This document shows positions 26,270 to 35,280 of a stretch of DNA of 61,555 nucleotides, in pieces. The stretch covers positions 1 through 61,555 of the forward strand of contig JAGCWY010000038.1 of NCBI GenBank assembly GCA_017961625.1, in the 5' to 3' direction. A program made the translations under genes and the position numbers. Numbering within the stretch: position 1 is the first letter of the stretch; each line of letters starts with the position of its first letter. The notes below the pieces were generated by a model. It ran no database searches. It saw only the letters and a program-made list of their open reading frames with translations, and was not told where the DNA came from. The DNA is from Ruminococcus sp. GTDB lineage: Bacteria; Bacillota; Clostridia; Oscillospirales; Ruminococcaceae.

Positions 26270-27049
26270 TCAGCTTGTTTTCTCGAACAGCTCAGTGCCT
26301 ACTCCACAGATAGGACAGACAAAATCCGCAGGTATCTCTTCGCCAACATACTCATAGCCACAGACTGTACATCTCCATATAGTCTCACCGCTCTCTGTCT
26401 TTCCTACAGGCACAGCTTCATGACCGCCATCCTTTACCTTCTCAAAATCAGCCTTTCCATGTTTGCATACAGGGCATATAAAATCATCGGGAAGCTCCTC
26501 ACCCACATATTCGTAACCGCATATCGAGCATCTCCAGATTGTCTGTCCATCGGAGGTAGTCCCTACAGCCTCTGGCTTCGGTTTTATATTGCCCTGATAG
26601 TATTCATAAGTTGCGGAAGAAGTATCGCTAAGCACTTCCATTTCCGTTACCTCTGCAATGAACATGGTATGGGTGCCGAGGTCGATACTGTGCCACACAG
26701 AACCGGATATATATGAATTCGTACCCTTTGTGACTATCAGGCAGCCATTTTCTGCACGTCTGCATTCTTTAAAGTCAGCAAATTTGTCTACATCCCTGCC
26801 GGATTGGAAACCGAAATGCTTGAAAAGGTCAAAATCGGCATCTGTGCTTATAACTGAAGCCGTAAATTTACCCGTCGCCATTATTAGATCGTGGGTATAG
26901 TTTGTCTTTGCAACTGTCAGACTCACCTTGTTAGGTGAAGACGTAACCTGTGCGAGAGTATTTGTAATACAGCCGTTGTCTCTACCGTTACTATTTGCTG
27001 TCACAACGAAAAGTCCGTAGCTTATTTTGTACATCGCCTTCTTGTCCAT
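26270..27049 (-). CDS. Flavin reductase with two tandem rubredoxin domains
   Basis: A 259-residue protein. Residues 1-150 form a flavin-reductase-like FMN-binding domain (start YKISYGLFVVTAN, TNTLAQVTSSP). Two rubredoxin domains follow, about 168-202 and 224-257, each with C-x2-C-G-Y-E-Y-V-G-E and C-P-x-C. The layout is that of high-molecular-weight rubredoxin (Hrb), which passes electrons to flavodiiron proteins for O2 or NO reduction, but Hrb normally has one rubredoxin. The two copies are very similar, so the second arose by recent internal duplication. It has its own promoter. Confidence 0.88.
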   Translation of the reverse strand: MDKKAMYKISYGLFVVTANSNGRDNGCITNTLAQVTSSPNKVSLTVAKTNYTHDLIMATGKFTASVISTDADFDLFKHFGFQSGRDVDKFADFKECRRAENGCLIVTKGTNSYISGSVWHSIDLGTHTMFIAEVTEMEVLSDTSSATYEYYQGNIKPKPEAVGTTSDGQTIWRCSICGYEYVGEELPDDFICPVCKHGKADFEKVKDGGHEAVPVGKTESGETIWRCTVCGYEYVGEEIPADFVCPICGVGTELFEKTS

Positions 27050-27113
27050 GCTTCATACCTCCTGTTTTTAACGGATATTTATTTGGCGCTCAGGAGCGCT
27101 TCATCTTATAATA

Positions 27114-27142
27114 ATTTTATCAAAACCAGCATTTACAGTCAA
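27114..27142 (-). promoter_or_regulatory. Promoter of the flavin reductase/rubredoxin gene
   Basis: TTGACT (27142-27137), 17 bases, TAAAAT (27119-27114) on the minus strand; a small GCGCTC/GAGCGC hairpin follows in the leader (about 27087-27099). Confidence 0.65.
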
Positions 27143-27205
27143 GTATATTTTGTTAATTTCCTTATGTCATTTTCTGAAATATCATATGACTGCTAATAAA
27201 AGTCC

Positions 27206-27233
27206 TTGACAATTCCAGCAAAAGTGATATAAT
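27206..27233 (+). promoter_or_regulatory. Promoter of the thi operon
   Basis: TTGACA 27206-27211, 16 bases, TATAAT 27228-27233, placed directly before the TPP riboswitch. Confidence 0.85.
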
Positions 27234-27237
27234 ATAA

Positions 27238-27331
27238 AAGTATGAAAAAGGGAGCTTGTGTTACAGGCTGAGAGGGAGTTTCAAACTCCGACCTTACCTG
27301 ATTTGGATAATGCCAACGTAGGGAAATACTT
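27238..27331 (+). ncRNA. TPP riboswitch (THI element)
   Basis: The conserved THI-box parts are present: GGCTGAGAG near 27266-27274, ACCTGATTTGGATAATGCC from 27296 and AACGTAGGGA up to 27324. AAGTAT (27238-27243) pairs with ATACTT (27326-27331) to close helix P1. It senses thiamine pyrophosphate and controls the thiD-cytX-thiC genes behind it. Confidence 0.95.
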
Positions 27332-27340
27332 ATGTAAGAT

Positions 27341-27372
27341 AGGTGTGTCTCTCTGCGGGCACACCTTTTTTT
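27341..27372 (+). terminator. Terminator of the TPP riboswitch expression platform
   Basis: AGGTGTG pairs with CACACCT and is followed by seven T residues. It lies 9 bases after the aptamer and about 90 bases before thiD, so regulation is by premature termination when TPP is bound. Confidence 0.88.
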
Positions 27373-27462
27373 GCAGCGTGACATCGGGGGCACCACCTTG
27401 TCTCGCTATATAAAATTAATGCTGGGGCATAAGCCCGAAACCACAACAAAGGAGAAATGAAA

Positions 27463-28269
27463 ATGAAAACAGCATTAACAATCGCAGGAAGCGATTCCTG
27501 CGGAGGCGCCGGCATTCAGGCTGATATAAAAACTATGACCATGAATGGTGTTTACGCAATGAGCGCTGTAACAGCTCTCACTGCACAGAACACGACCGGC
27601 GTAACAGGTATAATGGAGGTATCGCCTGAATTTCTGGCTATGCAGCTTGACGCTGTTTTTGCGGACATTCGTCCGGACGCAGTCAAGACAGGCATGGTCT
27701 CCTCCGGAAAGCTTATCCGTACCATCGCAGCAAAGCTGAAAGAGTACAAGGCTGAGAATATCGTCGTAGATCCCGTTATGGTAGCTACAAGTGGCGCAAG
27801 ACTTATTGCTGAGGAAGCTGTGGAAACTCTGAAATCAGAGCTCCTCCAACTTGCAGCAGTTGTTACTCCCAATATCCCTGAAGCTGAGATACTTGCAGAT
27901 ATTAAGATAACTTCACAGGACGATATGGTAAAGGCAGCCAAGGTTATCGGTGAGAAATACGGCTGTGCAGTGCTCTGCAAGGGCGGTCACAGTCTCAATG
28001 ACGCAAACGACCTTCTTTGGAACAATGGCAACTGCACATGGTTCAACGGAAAACGTATAGACAATCCCAATACCCATGGTACAGGGTGCACTCTTTCAAG
28101 CGCTATCGCTTCAAATCTCGCAAAGGGCTTCACCCTTGAAAAAGCCGTAGAACGTGCAAAGGACTACATATCCGGTGCACTTGCCGCTATGCTTGACCTC
28201 GGAAATGGTAGCGGTCCCATGGCACACGCCTTCGCGCTTACGGGTGAATTTGCAGAGGAGGCGGAATAA
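27463..28269 (+). CDS. thiD: Hydroxymethylpyrimidine/phosphomethylpyrimidine kinase
   Basis: A 268-residue ribokinase-fold kinase that phosphorylates HMP and HMP-P, making the pyrimidine half of thiamine. It has T-I-A-G-S-D-S-C-G-G-A-G-I-Q-A-D near the start, the V-V-D-P-V-M-V-A-T-S-G block and the catalytic N-T-H-G-T-G-C-T-L-S-S-A motif. GGAG lies 8 bases before the ATG at 27463 but only 2 before the in-frame ATG at 27457, so the later start is chosen. First gene behind the TPP riboswitch; its stop overlaps the cytX start. Confidence 0.94.
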   Translation: MKTALTIAGSDSCGGAGIQADIKTMTMNGVYAMSAVTALTAQNTTGVTGIMEVSPEFLAMQLDAVFADIRPDAVKTGMVSSGKLIRTIAAKLKEYKAENIVVDPVMVATSGARLIAEEAVETLKSELLQLAAVVTPNIPEAEILADIKITSQDDMVKAAKVIGEKYGCAVLCKGGHSLNDANDLLWNNGNCTWFNGKRIDNPNTHGTGCTLSSAIASNLAKGFTLEKAVERAKDYISGALAAMLDLGNGSGPMAHAFALTGEFAEEAE

Positions 28270-29450
28270 TGGAACAGAAACGCACCTCTATATATGAAAA
28301 CGGACTGATATGGTTCGGCGCAGGAGTTTCCATTGCAGAAATTATCACGGGAACATATTTTGCTCCTCTTGGCTTCGGAAAAGGACTCCTTGCAGTTATC
28401 ACAGGTCATATCATCGGCTGCTTCATGCTTTTCCTCGCAGGACTTATCGGCGGCAGGACAAGAAAAAGCGCTATGGAGACCGTAAAAATGAGCTTTGGCA
28501 GTAAGGGCGGTATATTCTTTTCTCTGCTCAATGTTCTACAACTGGTAGGCTGGACTGCTATAATGATATACGACGGCGCACTTGCCGCAAACAGCATATT
28601 CGGCGCAGGAAAATGGATATGGTGCCTTGTCATCGGCGGACTTATTATACTCTGGATACTTATAGGCATCAAGAACCTCGGCAAAATAAATACTGTTGCT
28701 ATGGCAGCTCTTTTCATACTCACCCTTATTCTCTGCAAAGTTATATTCTTTGACGGCAGCGAGCTCCCAATATCCGAAGAAAGCATGAGCTTCGGCGCGG
28801 CTGTTGAGCTTTCAGCAGCAATGCCCCTTTCATGGCTACCCCTAATAAGTGACTACACAAGGGACGCCGAAAAGCCACTTGCTGCCACTGCTGTAAGTGC
28901 AATAGTTTACGGCATAATAAGCTGCTGGATGTACGCAATAGGCATGGGTGCGGCTATTTTCACTGCAGAATCAGATATCGCTCAGATAATGGTAAAGGCA
29001 GGTCTCGGTATAGCAGGGCTTCTTATCGTTGTATTTTCAACTGTAACAACTACTTTCCTTGACGCATATTCCGCAGGTATCTCCGGAGAATCCATACTCT
29101 CAAAGCTAAAAGGTAAATGGGTCGCAGTTGCGGCTGCTGTTATTGGAACTGTGGGAGCTGTCCTTTTCAATATGGACGATATAACAGACTTCCTGTATCT
29201 TATAGGCTCGGTATTTGCGCCTATGATAGCAGTTCAGATAGCAGATCACTTCATACTGAAAAAGGACAGTTCGGATAAGAGCTTCGATATAATAAGCTGT
29301 ATCGTATGGGTAATAGGCTTTATCCTTTACAGGTTCCTTATGACAAAGGATATACCTGTTGGTAACACCCTGCCGGATATGGCAGCAACTATAGTTATCT
29401 GCGTCATCGCAAAAAACTCTTTGCAGGCGCAGGCAAAAAAGCAGAAATGA
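28269..29450 (+). CDS. cytX: CytX-type hydroxymethylpyrimidine permease
   Basis: A 393-residue transporter of the nucleobase:cation symporter family (NCS1), with about twelve hydrophobic helices. It begins with a short cytosolic stretch and W-F-G-A-G-V-S-I-A-E-I-I-T-G. CytX is the HMP importer typically found in thiamine operons; here it overlaps thiD by one base (TAATG) and is under the same riboswitch. Together with thiD it gives salvage of external HMP next to de novo synthesis by thiC. Confidence 0.9.
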   Translation: MEQKRTSIYENGLIWFGAGVSIAEIITGTYFAPLGFGKGLLAVITGHIIGCFMLFLAGLIGGRTRKSAMETVKMSFGSKGGIFFSLLNVLQLVGWTAIMIYDGALAANSIFGAGKWIWCLVIGGLIILWILIGIKNLGKINTVAMAALFILTLILCKVIFFDGSELPISEESMSFGAAVELSAAMPLSWLPLISDYTRDAEKPLAATAVSAIVYGIISCWMYAIGMGAAIFTAESDIAQIMVKAGLGIAGLLIVVFSTVTTTFLDAYSAGISGESILSKLKGKWVAVAAAVIGTVGAVLFNMDDITDFLYLIGSVFAPMIAVQIADHFILKKDSSDKSFDIISCIVWVIGFILYRFLMTKDIPVGNTLPDMAATIVICVIAKNSLQAQAKKQK

Positions 29451-29467
29451 AAACTGAATAAAAGCTG

Positions 29468-29519
29468 GGAGCCGAAAGCTGAATAAGCGATATGCTCACG
29501 TTCTCAGCTTTCAGGCTCC
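29468..29519 (+). repeat. Long intercistronic hairpin between cytX and thiC
   Basis: GGAGCC-G-AAAGCTGA (29468-29482) pairs with TCAGCTTT-CA-GGCTCC (29504-29519). The left arm contains copies of AAAGCTG. No T tract follows, so it is not a terminator; it may stabilise or process the mRNA, or be a REP-like repeat. Confidence 0.6.
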
Positions 29520-29540
29520 GGTAGAACCGGAGGAAATAAA

Positions 29541-30854
29541 ATGAGAAATTATCATACACAGATGGAAGCGGCTAAAAAGGGCATAATAACTCCTGAAATG
29601 AAGATAGTCGCTGAAAAGGAATATATAGACGCAGAGGAGCTACGCGCACTTGTGGAAAAGGGCGAGGTCTGCATTCCCTGCAATATCAACCACAAGTCAA
29701 TATCCCCTGAGGGTATCGGCACTAAAATGCGTACCAAAATAAACGTGAACCTTGGTATTTCAGGTGACGCAAAGAACTATGACGTTGAGATGGAAAAGGT
29801 GGATATGGCTCTGAAATTCGAAGCTGAGGCTATAATGGACCTATCCAACTATGGCAAGACCAACACCTTCCGCAAGGCTCTCGTTGAAAAGTCCCCTGCC
29901 ATGATAGGCACAGTTCCTATGTACGACGCTATCGGATACCTTGAAAAGGACCTCCTTGAGATAACCGCTGAGGACTTTCTCCGCGTTGTACGCGCTCATG
30001 CTGAGGAGGGCGTGGACTTTATGACCATTCACGCAGGCATAAACCGCCGCGCTGTAGAAGCCTTCCGCAGAGATAAAAGAAAGATGAACATTGTTTCAAG
30101 AGGAGGCTCTCTCCTCTTTGCATGGATGATGATGACAGGCAACGAAAACCCGTTCTATGAGTATTATGACGAGGTGCTGGATATACTCCGCGAATATGAC
30201 TGCACTATCTCCCTCGGTGACGCGCTACGTCCCGGTTGTATCGACGACTCAACAGACGGCGGCCAGATTGCAGAACTTATCGAGCTGGGAGCTCTTACAG
30301 AAAGAGCATGGGCTAAGGACGTACAGGTAATGGTAGAAGGTCCCGGTCACATGGCTATGAATGAGATTGCGGCAAATATGAAGCTACAAAAGCGTATCTG
30401 TCACAACGCCCCATTCTATGTTCTCGGACCTCTCGTTACGGATATATTCCCGGGATACGACCATATAACCTCGGCTATAGGCGGCGCTATCGCTGCTGCC
30501 AGCGGTGCAGACTTCCTCTGCTACGTTACTCCTGCCGAGCATCTCCGTCTTCCCGATGCAAATGACGTAAAGGAAGGCATCATTGCAAGCCGTATCGCTG
30601 CTCATGCCGCTGATATTGCAAAGGGCGTCCCCCACGCCACAGACCGTGACAACGCTATGGCTGAGGCTCGCCACGAGGTAGACTGGGAGAAGATGTTCGA
30701 GATAGCCGTTGACGGCGAAAAGGCAAGAGAATACTTCGAGAGCACTCCCCCTGCGGACAGGCACACCTGCTCTATGTGCGGCAAAATGTGTGCAGTAAGG
30801 ACTACAAATATGATACTCAACGGCGAAAAGGTCGAATTCTGCACAGAAAAATAA
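29541..30854 (+). CDS. thiC: Phosphomethylpyrimidine synthase
   Basis: A 437-residue radical-SAM-like enzyme that turns aminoimidazole ribotide into HMP-P. The C-terminal cluster motif C-S-M-C-G-K-M-C (CxxCxxxxC type) holds the 4Fe-4S cluster, and the core shows GDALRPGCIDDSTDGGQ and VEGPGH. Full length for the bacterial form without the long N-terminal extension. GGAGG lies 7 bases before the ATG. Third gene of the riboswitch-controlled operon; genes for the thiazole half and for joining (thiE) are not in this window. Confidence 0.95.
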   Translation: MRNYHTQMEAAKKGIITPEMKIVAEKEYIDAEELRALVEKGEVCIPCNINHKSISPEGIGTKMRTKINVNLGISGDAKNYDVEMEKVDMALKFEAEAIMDLSNYGKTNTFRKALVEKSPAMIGTVPMYDAIGYLEKDLLEITAEDFLRVVRAHAEEGVDFMTIHAGINRRAVEAFRRDKRKMNIVSRGGSLLFAWMMMTGNENPFYEYYDEVLDILREYDCTISLGDALRPGCIDDSTDGGQIAELIELGALTERAWAKDVQVMVEGPGHMAMNEIAANMKLQKRICHNAPFYVLGPLVTDIFPGYDHITSAIGGAIAAASGADFLCYVTPAEHLRLPDANDVKEGIIASRIAAHAADIAKGVPHATDRDNAMAEARHEVDWEKMFEIAVDGEKAREYFESTPPADRHTCSMCGKMCAVRTTNMILNGEKVEFCTEK

Positions 30855-30860
30855 TCTTTC

Positions 30861-30890
30861 AAGGCGCACACACAAGTGCGCCTTTTCTTC
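30861..30890 (+). terminator. Terminator of the thi operon
   Basis: AAGGCGCAC pairs with GTGCGCCTT, followed by a TTCTTCTT tract. Confidence 0.85.
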
Positions 30891-30964
30891 TTCGTATAAC
30901 TATACAATTTGTAATGTTTACAATTGTTGGATATGCACTAAAATAAAAAAATGTTTGTTTTATC

Positions 30965-31150
30965 TTGATTACTATTATATTATATGGTATAATATATTTT
31001 ATAAAAATGACGTATTACCTTATATTTTCCATGGTATAAGCCGTTTCTTTCATGCATATTGTGAAATATTCCAGCTTTTTTACGTCTATATATACATCAG
31101 TGTCAGCGTCAATATCACGGGGAAGAATTATAGAAGTGACAATATCACGG
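30965..31150 (+). promoter_or_regulatory. Promoter and repeated leader element of the oxidoreductase-GtrA operon
   Basis: TTGATT 30965-30970, 17 bases, TATAAT 30988-30993. The roughly 175-nt leader carries an 11-bp direct repeat, CAATATCACGG, at 31110-31120 and 31140-31150. The region has no gene. Confidence 0.55.
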
Positions 31151-31175
31151 CACTGTAAGGAAAGGATCAGACATT

Positions 31176-32732
31176 ATGAAAAAGGTCATAATAATCGGCG
31201 CAGGACCGGCAGGACTTACCGCAGCCTACGAGCTGCTGAAGGACGGCTCCGGTGAATACGATGTGACTGTTCTTGAAGAAACATCAGCTATAGGCGGTAT
31301 CTCAAAAACCGTTAACTATAAGGGAAACCGTATGGATATGGGCGGTCACCGCTTTTTCTCAAAGATACCGGAGGTAAACCAGTGGTGGAGCAATATGCTT
31401 CCATTGCAAGGCTCTCCTTCATCTGACGACAAGTTCCTCAAAAGACACGTAAACGTTGAGGCAGGTGGTCCTGACCCTCAGAAGGAAAACCGCGTAATGC
31501 TCAAAAGACGCAGAGTATCACGTATTCTCTTCAATGATAAATTCTACGATTATCCGATCTCACTTAAACCTGAGACTATTAAGAATTTTGGCCTGCTGAC
31601 CACTGTAAAGGTTGGATTCAGCTATCTAAAGGCTGCTCTTCACAAGCGTCCCGAAAACAACCTTGAAAATTTCTATATCAACTGCTTCGGTAAGGAGCTC
31701 TACTCTATGTTCTTCGAGTACTACACTGAGAACCTGTGGGGTAGACACCCAAGCGAAATAGACGCCTCATGGGGTGCCCAGCGTACAAAGGGGCTTTCCA
31801 TAGTAGGAATAATCAAGGACTTCTTCGGCAAACTCTTCAAGGTGAAGAACCGCAAGGTCAATACTTCCCTTATCGAAGAATTCAAGTATCCTAAGCTTGG
31901 ACCAGGTCAGCTCTGGGAGGTTACAGCCGACGAGGTAAAGAAGCTGGGTGGAACTATAATTATGGAGGCTGCTGTTAAGAAGCTCCATAAGGATTCAGAC
32001 AATAAGCTCACAGGCGTAACTTATATAAAAGACGGTCATGAGATCACCATTAACGGTGACTGCGTTGTCTCCTCAATGCCAGTAAAGGATCTCGTTGCTG
32101 GCATGAATGATGTTCCCGAAGAGGCTGCACGTATTGCAGCTGGTCTCCCCTACAGAGACTATATGACCCTCGGCGTTCTTGTTCCAAAACTCAAGCTCAA
32201 GAACAAGACCACTATGAAGACAGTTGGCAATATCGTTCCCGACTGCTGGGTATACGTTCAGGACAGACGTGTAAAAATGGGACGCTTCCAGATCTACAAC
32301 AACTGGTCTCCTTACATGGTTAAGGACCTCGGACATACAGTTTGGGTAGGTCTTGAATACTTCGTTACAGAGGGTGACAAGTTCTGGAACATGACCGAGG
32401 AGCAGTTCTCCGACTTCTGCGTAAAGGAAATGGTAAAGCTCGGTCTTATCGACAGCGCAGACGAAGTAATAGATACCCACATGGAAAAGGTGAAGAAAGC
32501 TTATCCTGCTTACTTCGATACCTACGAGGAAATGGACAAGCTCATAAAGTACCTCGATACTATTCCGAATCTCTATTGTGTAGGACGTAACGGTCAGCAC
32601 AGATACAATAACATAGACCACTCCATGGTCACCTCCTTCGAGGCTGTAAAGGCTATCAAGAGCGGCAGCACTGACAAATCCGCTATATGGAACGTCAATA
32701 CTGAACAGGAATACCACGAGGAGAAAAAATAA
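31176..32732 (+). CDS. FAD-dependent oxidoreductase (amine oxidase/UDP-galactopyranose mutase-like)
   Basis: A 518-residue flavoprotein. It opens with the dinucleotide-binding motif I-I-I-G-A-G-P-A-G-L-T-A-A and then V-L-E-E-T-S-A-I-G-G, followed by M-D-M-G-G-H-R-F-F as in UDP-galactopyranose mutases and related NAD(P)/FAD oxidoreductases. The C-terminal block YCVGRNGQHRYNNIDHSM is typical of this sugar-linked group. It is the first of three closely spaced genes with a GtrA-type flippase and a GT-C-like membrane protein, which suggests work on a lipid-linked or nucleotide sugar. The exact reaction is not established. Confidence 0.8.
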   Translation: MKKVIIIGAGPAGLTAAYELLKDGSGEYDVTVLEETSAIGGISKTVNYKGNRMDMGGHRFFSKIPEVNQWWSNMLPLQGSPSSDDKFLKRHVNVEAGGPDPQKENRVMLKRRRVSRILFNDKFYDYPISLKPETIKNFGLLTTVKVGFSYLKAALHKRPENNLENFYINCFGKELYSMFFEYYTENLWGRHPSEIDASWGAQRTKGLSIVGIIKDFFGKLFKVKNRKVNTSLIEEFKYPKLGPGQLWEVTADEVKKLGGTIIMEAAVKKLHKDSDNKLTGVTYIKDGHEITINGDCVVSSMPVKDLVAGMNDVPEEAARIAAGLPYRDYMTLGVLVPKLKLKNKTTMKTVGNIVPDCWVYVQDRRVKMGRFQIYNNWSPYMVKDLGHTVWVGLEYFVTEGDKFWNMTEEQFSDFCVKEMVKLGLIDSADEVIDTHMEKVKKAYPAYFDTYEEMDKLIKYLDTIPNLYCVGRNGQHRYNNIDHSMVTSFEAVKAIKSGSTDKSAIWNVNTEQEYHEEKK

Positions 32733-32734
32733 TA

Positions 32735-33214
32735 ATGGACGAGATAAAGCAGATATTCCGCGACAGACAGTTCAAAAAGCTGTTTGTGGGCGATACGGAC
32801 AATACTCTGATACAGTTTTTCCGCTATCTTTTTGTGGGAGGATTGGCTACAGTCGTTGACTGGGGGTTGTCATTCATACTCTTCAAGTTCGTTTTTGGAG
32901 AGAGATTCGCAGTTGCTGCCAATTCCCTTTCCTTCATTGCCGGTCTCGTAGTCAACTACCTAATCAGCACTCTTTGGGTCTTCAAGACTTCAAAGGTAAG
33001 CAACAAGCTTGTCGAATTCATCGGCTTTGCAGCCATAGGTGTTGTAGGACTCCTTATCACAGTAGTGATAACATGGTGCTTCAGGCTCTGGCTGGAAGAC
33101 AGGACAAGCGCTTATCAGATGATAGCAAAAGTTGTGTCTACTGCCGTAGCCTTCCTGTGGAACTTCTTTGCAAGAAAGATACTTCTCTATTCCAAGAAGG
33201 AAAACAAAAAATGA
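32735..33214 (+). CDS. GtrA-family membrane protein
   Basis: A 159-residue protein with four hydrophobic helices and the GtrA signature: F-F-R-Y-L-F-V-G-G-L-A-T-V-V-D-W-G at the start of the domain and W-V-F-K / F-A-R-K-I-L-L-Y at the ends. GtrA proteins are thought to flip undecaprenyl-phosphate-linked sugars across the membrane. It starts two bases behind the oxidoreductase gene and is followed by a large membrane protein, so the three probably add a sugar outside the membrane. Confidence 0.88.
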   Translation: MDEIKQIFRDRQFKKLFVGDTDNTLIQFFRYLFVGGLATVVDWGLSFILFKFVFGERFAVAANSLSFIAGLVVNYLISTLWVFKTSKVSNKLVEFIGFAAIGVVGLLITVVITWCFRLWLEDRTSAYQMIAKVVSTAVAFLWNFFARKILLYSKKENKK

Positions 33215-33271
33215 TCCAATAACATGAGGCGCAGCTTATTGCGCCTCTGATATTATCGGAGGTATATCATC

Positions 33272-35212
33272 ATGGATAATGAACTCAATAAAACCGAACA
33301 TAAAAACAATACAGCAAACGACGCTGCTGAATCCGTCCCAGATGTCACAGACCTCACTGAAGTGAGCACTGAGATTGCTGAGGAGGCATTGGACCTTACC
33401 GAGGTCGCTACCGATACCGCTGGAGCTGCGGAGAATGCCGTCGAGACAGCCACTGAAAGTGCTACGGAAGCTGAATCTGATACTCATGAAAGCACGGCTG
33501 AGAGCACGGACGTAAAAACTGAAACAGCTACCGCTGAAAATAACACAGACAAGTACCGCTTTGATATACTCAGCAAGCTTATATTATGGGTGGTTACGGC
33601 TTTCCTGTTCCTAGGAGCTGTATTTACCACAGGCTATTACGTTACTACCACCTCAAAGGGAGAATTTCACGCAGATTGTACGGATACGATAATGTGGGCG
33701 AATGCTTCTGCTGAAAGCGGTCATATCTACGACAAAGATTTCACCTACGCCTGCTTTCTTCCCTTTGGTACAAATACTATCATGAGACCTCTGCTCCATT
33801 TCTACGGTCTCAGCATGAAAACGCATATAATAGGCATGACCTGTTTCTTTATCCTGCTGACCCTTTTCATGGTGCTCCTGATGAGAGAGATTACAGGAGA
33901 TATGCCTATATCACTAACAGGCACGGCTATGTTTCTTGCGCTTACACTATCAACTCCGAAAATGCGTGAGATCTTCTGGGGGCATACGATATACTATACT
34001 CTCGGAATACTCTTCCTTGTTATAGGCTCCTACCTGTATTCCAGAGTGCTCGTCCACAATGTCAAGGCAAGGAAACTCCGTAAGGATGGCAAGAGCTCAA
34101 AGATAAGAACTATACGAGAGTTTGTCGTATTCGGTATACTATGTATATTCATGCTATTGACTGGCATGGACGGTATCACAGGCATAACTCTCTTCACAAT
34201 ACCGCTCGTATGCGCGATAATCGCAGAGCAGTTCGTAAACAACAGACAGAAGCTCATCGGTACAAAAACAGGCATGGTCGTTTCAAGAGCGGCAATACTC
34301 TTTATCATGGCTTTCATAGGCGTAAAGATTAACGAAAAATGCCTCGGTGACCTCACCGCAGGCTATCAGGATGCTAATTCCACATTCTCCGATATGAACA
34401 CTTGGATAGAGCATATCCATAACCTTCCATTGGCATGGATGAAGCTCCTTGGAGTTGAAAACATGCCAGGCACTATGTTTACCAAAGACGGTGGTATACC
34501 CAATATCATTTTCATAATGTCTTCCATAATAATTGCAGTAATGCCAATAATCGCTACCTGCTGCTACAAGAAATACACAAATGACCGCTGTGGCAGAATG
34601 ATGCGTATATGGATATGGATACACTGGGCGGTCACAGCCGTAAACCTCATGGGCTATGTATTCGGTGTCCTCTCCGCTGCAGACTGGCGTATAATCCCTA
34701 TGATAGGTACTGCAATGATAGTAAGTATCCTATTTGTATGCTGGGCTGTTTCAAAGCAGTCAAGTGCAGCAAGGATAAGCGCGCTTATTATGTTACCTGT
34801 ATTTGTGGCCGCTTTCATCAACTGTCAGGAAGTACGCAAAATGCCAAAGGACAACTACAAGCAGAACACTGAATATATTCTTTCAGACTTTCTTAAGGAA
34901 GAGGGAGTGAGCAGAGGCTATGCTACATTCTGGAACGCTAACTCCATTACCGTTATCAGTGGAGAAACTATAAAGGTGCGCGATGTTGATGTCGATGAAA
35001 ACGGCGTAAGAAGACGTCTTTATCAGTCCTCAAAGAACTGGTATGTTGACGATCCGCTCCAAAACGAATACTTCTTGCTATTGTCAAGCTATGAATACGA
35101 TATCATCTCAAAGTCAAGCTTCTTCAAGGACGACCAGCCTGTCCGCACAGCCGAGACAGTCGCCAACGGAGTATCCTATACTCTCCTTGTATACGACCAT
35201 AATATTGTATAA
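33272..35212 (+). CDS. GT-C-like polytopic membrane protein with acidic N-terminal tail
   Basis: A 646-residue protein. The first 90 residues are a disordered, strongly acidic and Thr/Ala-rich tail. About ten to twelve hydrophobic helices follow, then a 90-residue outside C-terminal part. The first outer loop (after helix 1) carries H-A-D-C-T-D-T-I-M-W, an acidic pattern in the place where GT-C glycosyltransferases keep their catalytic Asp. I know no named family for it. Its position behind a GtrA flippase and an FAD sugar enzyme supports a role as glycosyltransferase using a polyprenyl-linked sugar. The acidic tail is odd for this class. Confidence 0.6.
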   Translation: MDNELNKTEHKNNTANDAAESVPDVTDLTEVSTEIAEEALDLTEVATDTAGAAENAVETATESATEAESDTHESTAESTDVKTETATAENNTDKYRFDILSKLILWVVTAFLFLGAVFTTGYYVTTTSKGEFHADCTDTIMWANASAESGHIYDKDFTYACFLPFGTNTIMRPLLHFYGLSMKTHIIGMTCFFILLTLFMVLLMREITGDMPISLTGTAMFLALTLSTPKMREIFWGHTIYYTLGILFLVIGSYLYSRVLVHNVKARKLRKDGKSSKIRTIREFVVFGILCIFMLLTGMDGITGITLFTIPLVCAIIAEQFVNNRQKLIGTKTGMVVSRAAILFIMAFIGVKINEKCLGDLTAGYQDANSTFSDMNTWIEHIHNLPLAWMKLLGVENMPGTMFTKDGGIPNIIFIMSSIIIAVMPIIATCCYKKYTNDRCGRMMRIWIWIHWAVTAVNLMGYVFGVLSAADWRIIPMIGTAMIVSILFVCWAVSKQSSAARISALIMLPVFVAAFINCQEVRKMPKDNYKQNTEYILSDFLKEEGVSRGYATFWNANSITVISGETIKVRDVDVDENGVRRRLYQSSKNWYVDDPLQNEYFLLLSSYEYDIISKSSFFKDDQPVRTAETVANGVSYTLLVYDHNIV

Positions 35213-35223
35213 AATAAAAAAAC

Positions 35224-35265
35224 AGCCGCAGCGGAACATCACAAATCCGCTGCGGCTACTTTTGG
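35224..35265. terminator. Terminator of the GtrA operon
   Basis: AGCCGCAGCGGA pairs with TCCGCTGCGGCT, followed by ACTTTT. It can also serve the convergent DUF1858 gene. Confidence 0.8.
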
Positions 35266-35280
35266 ATATTGCTTTATCTG

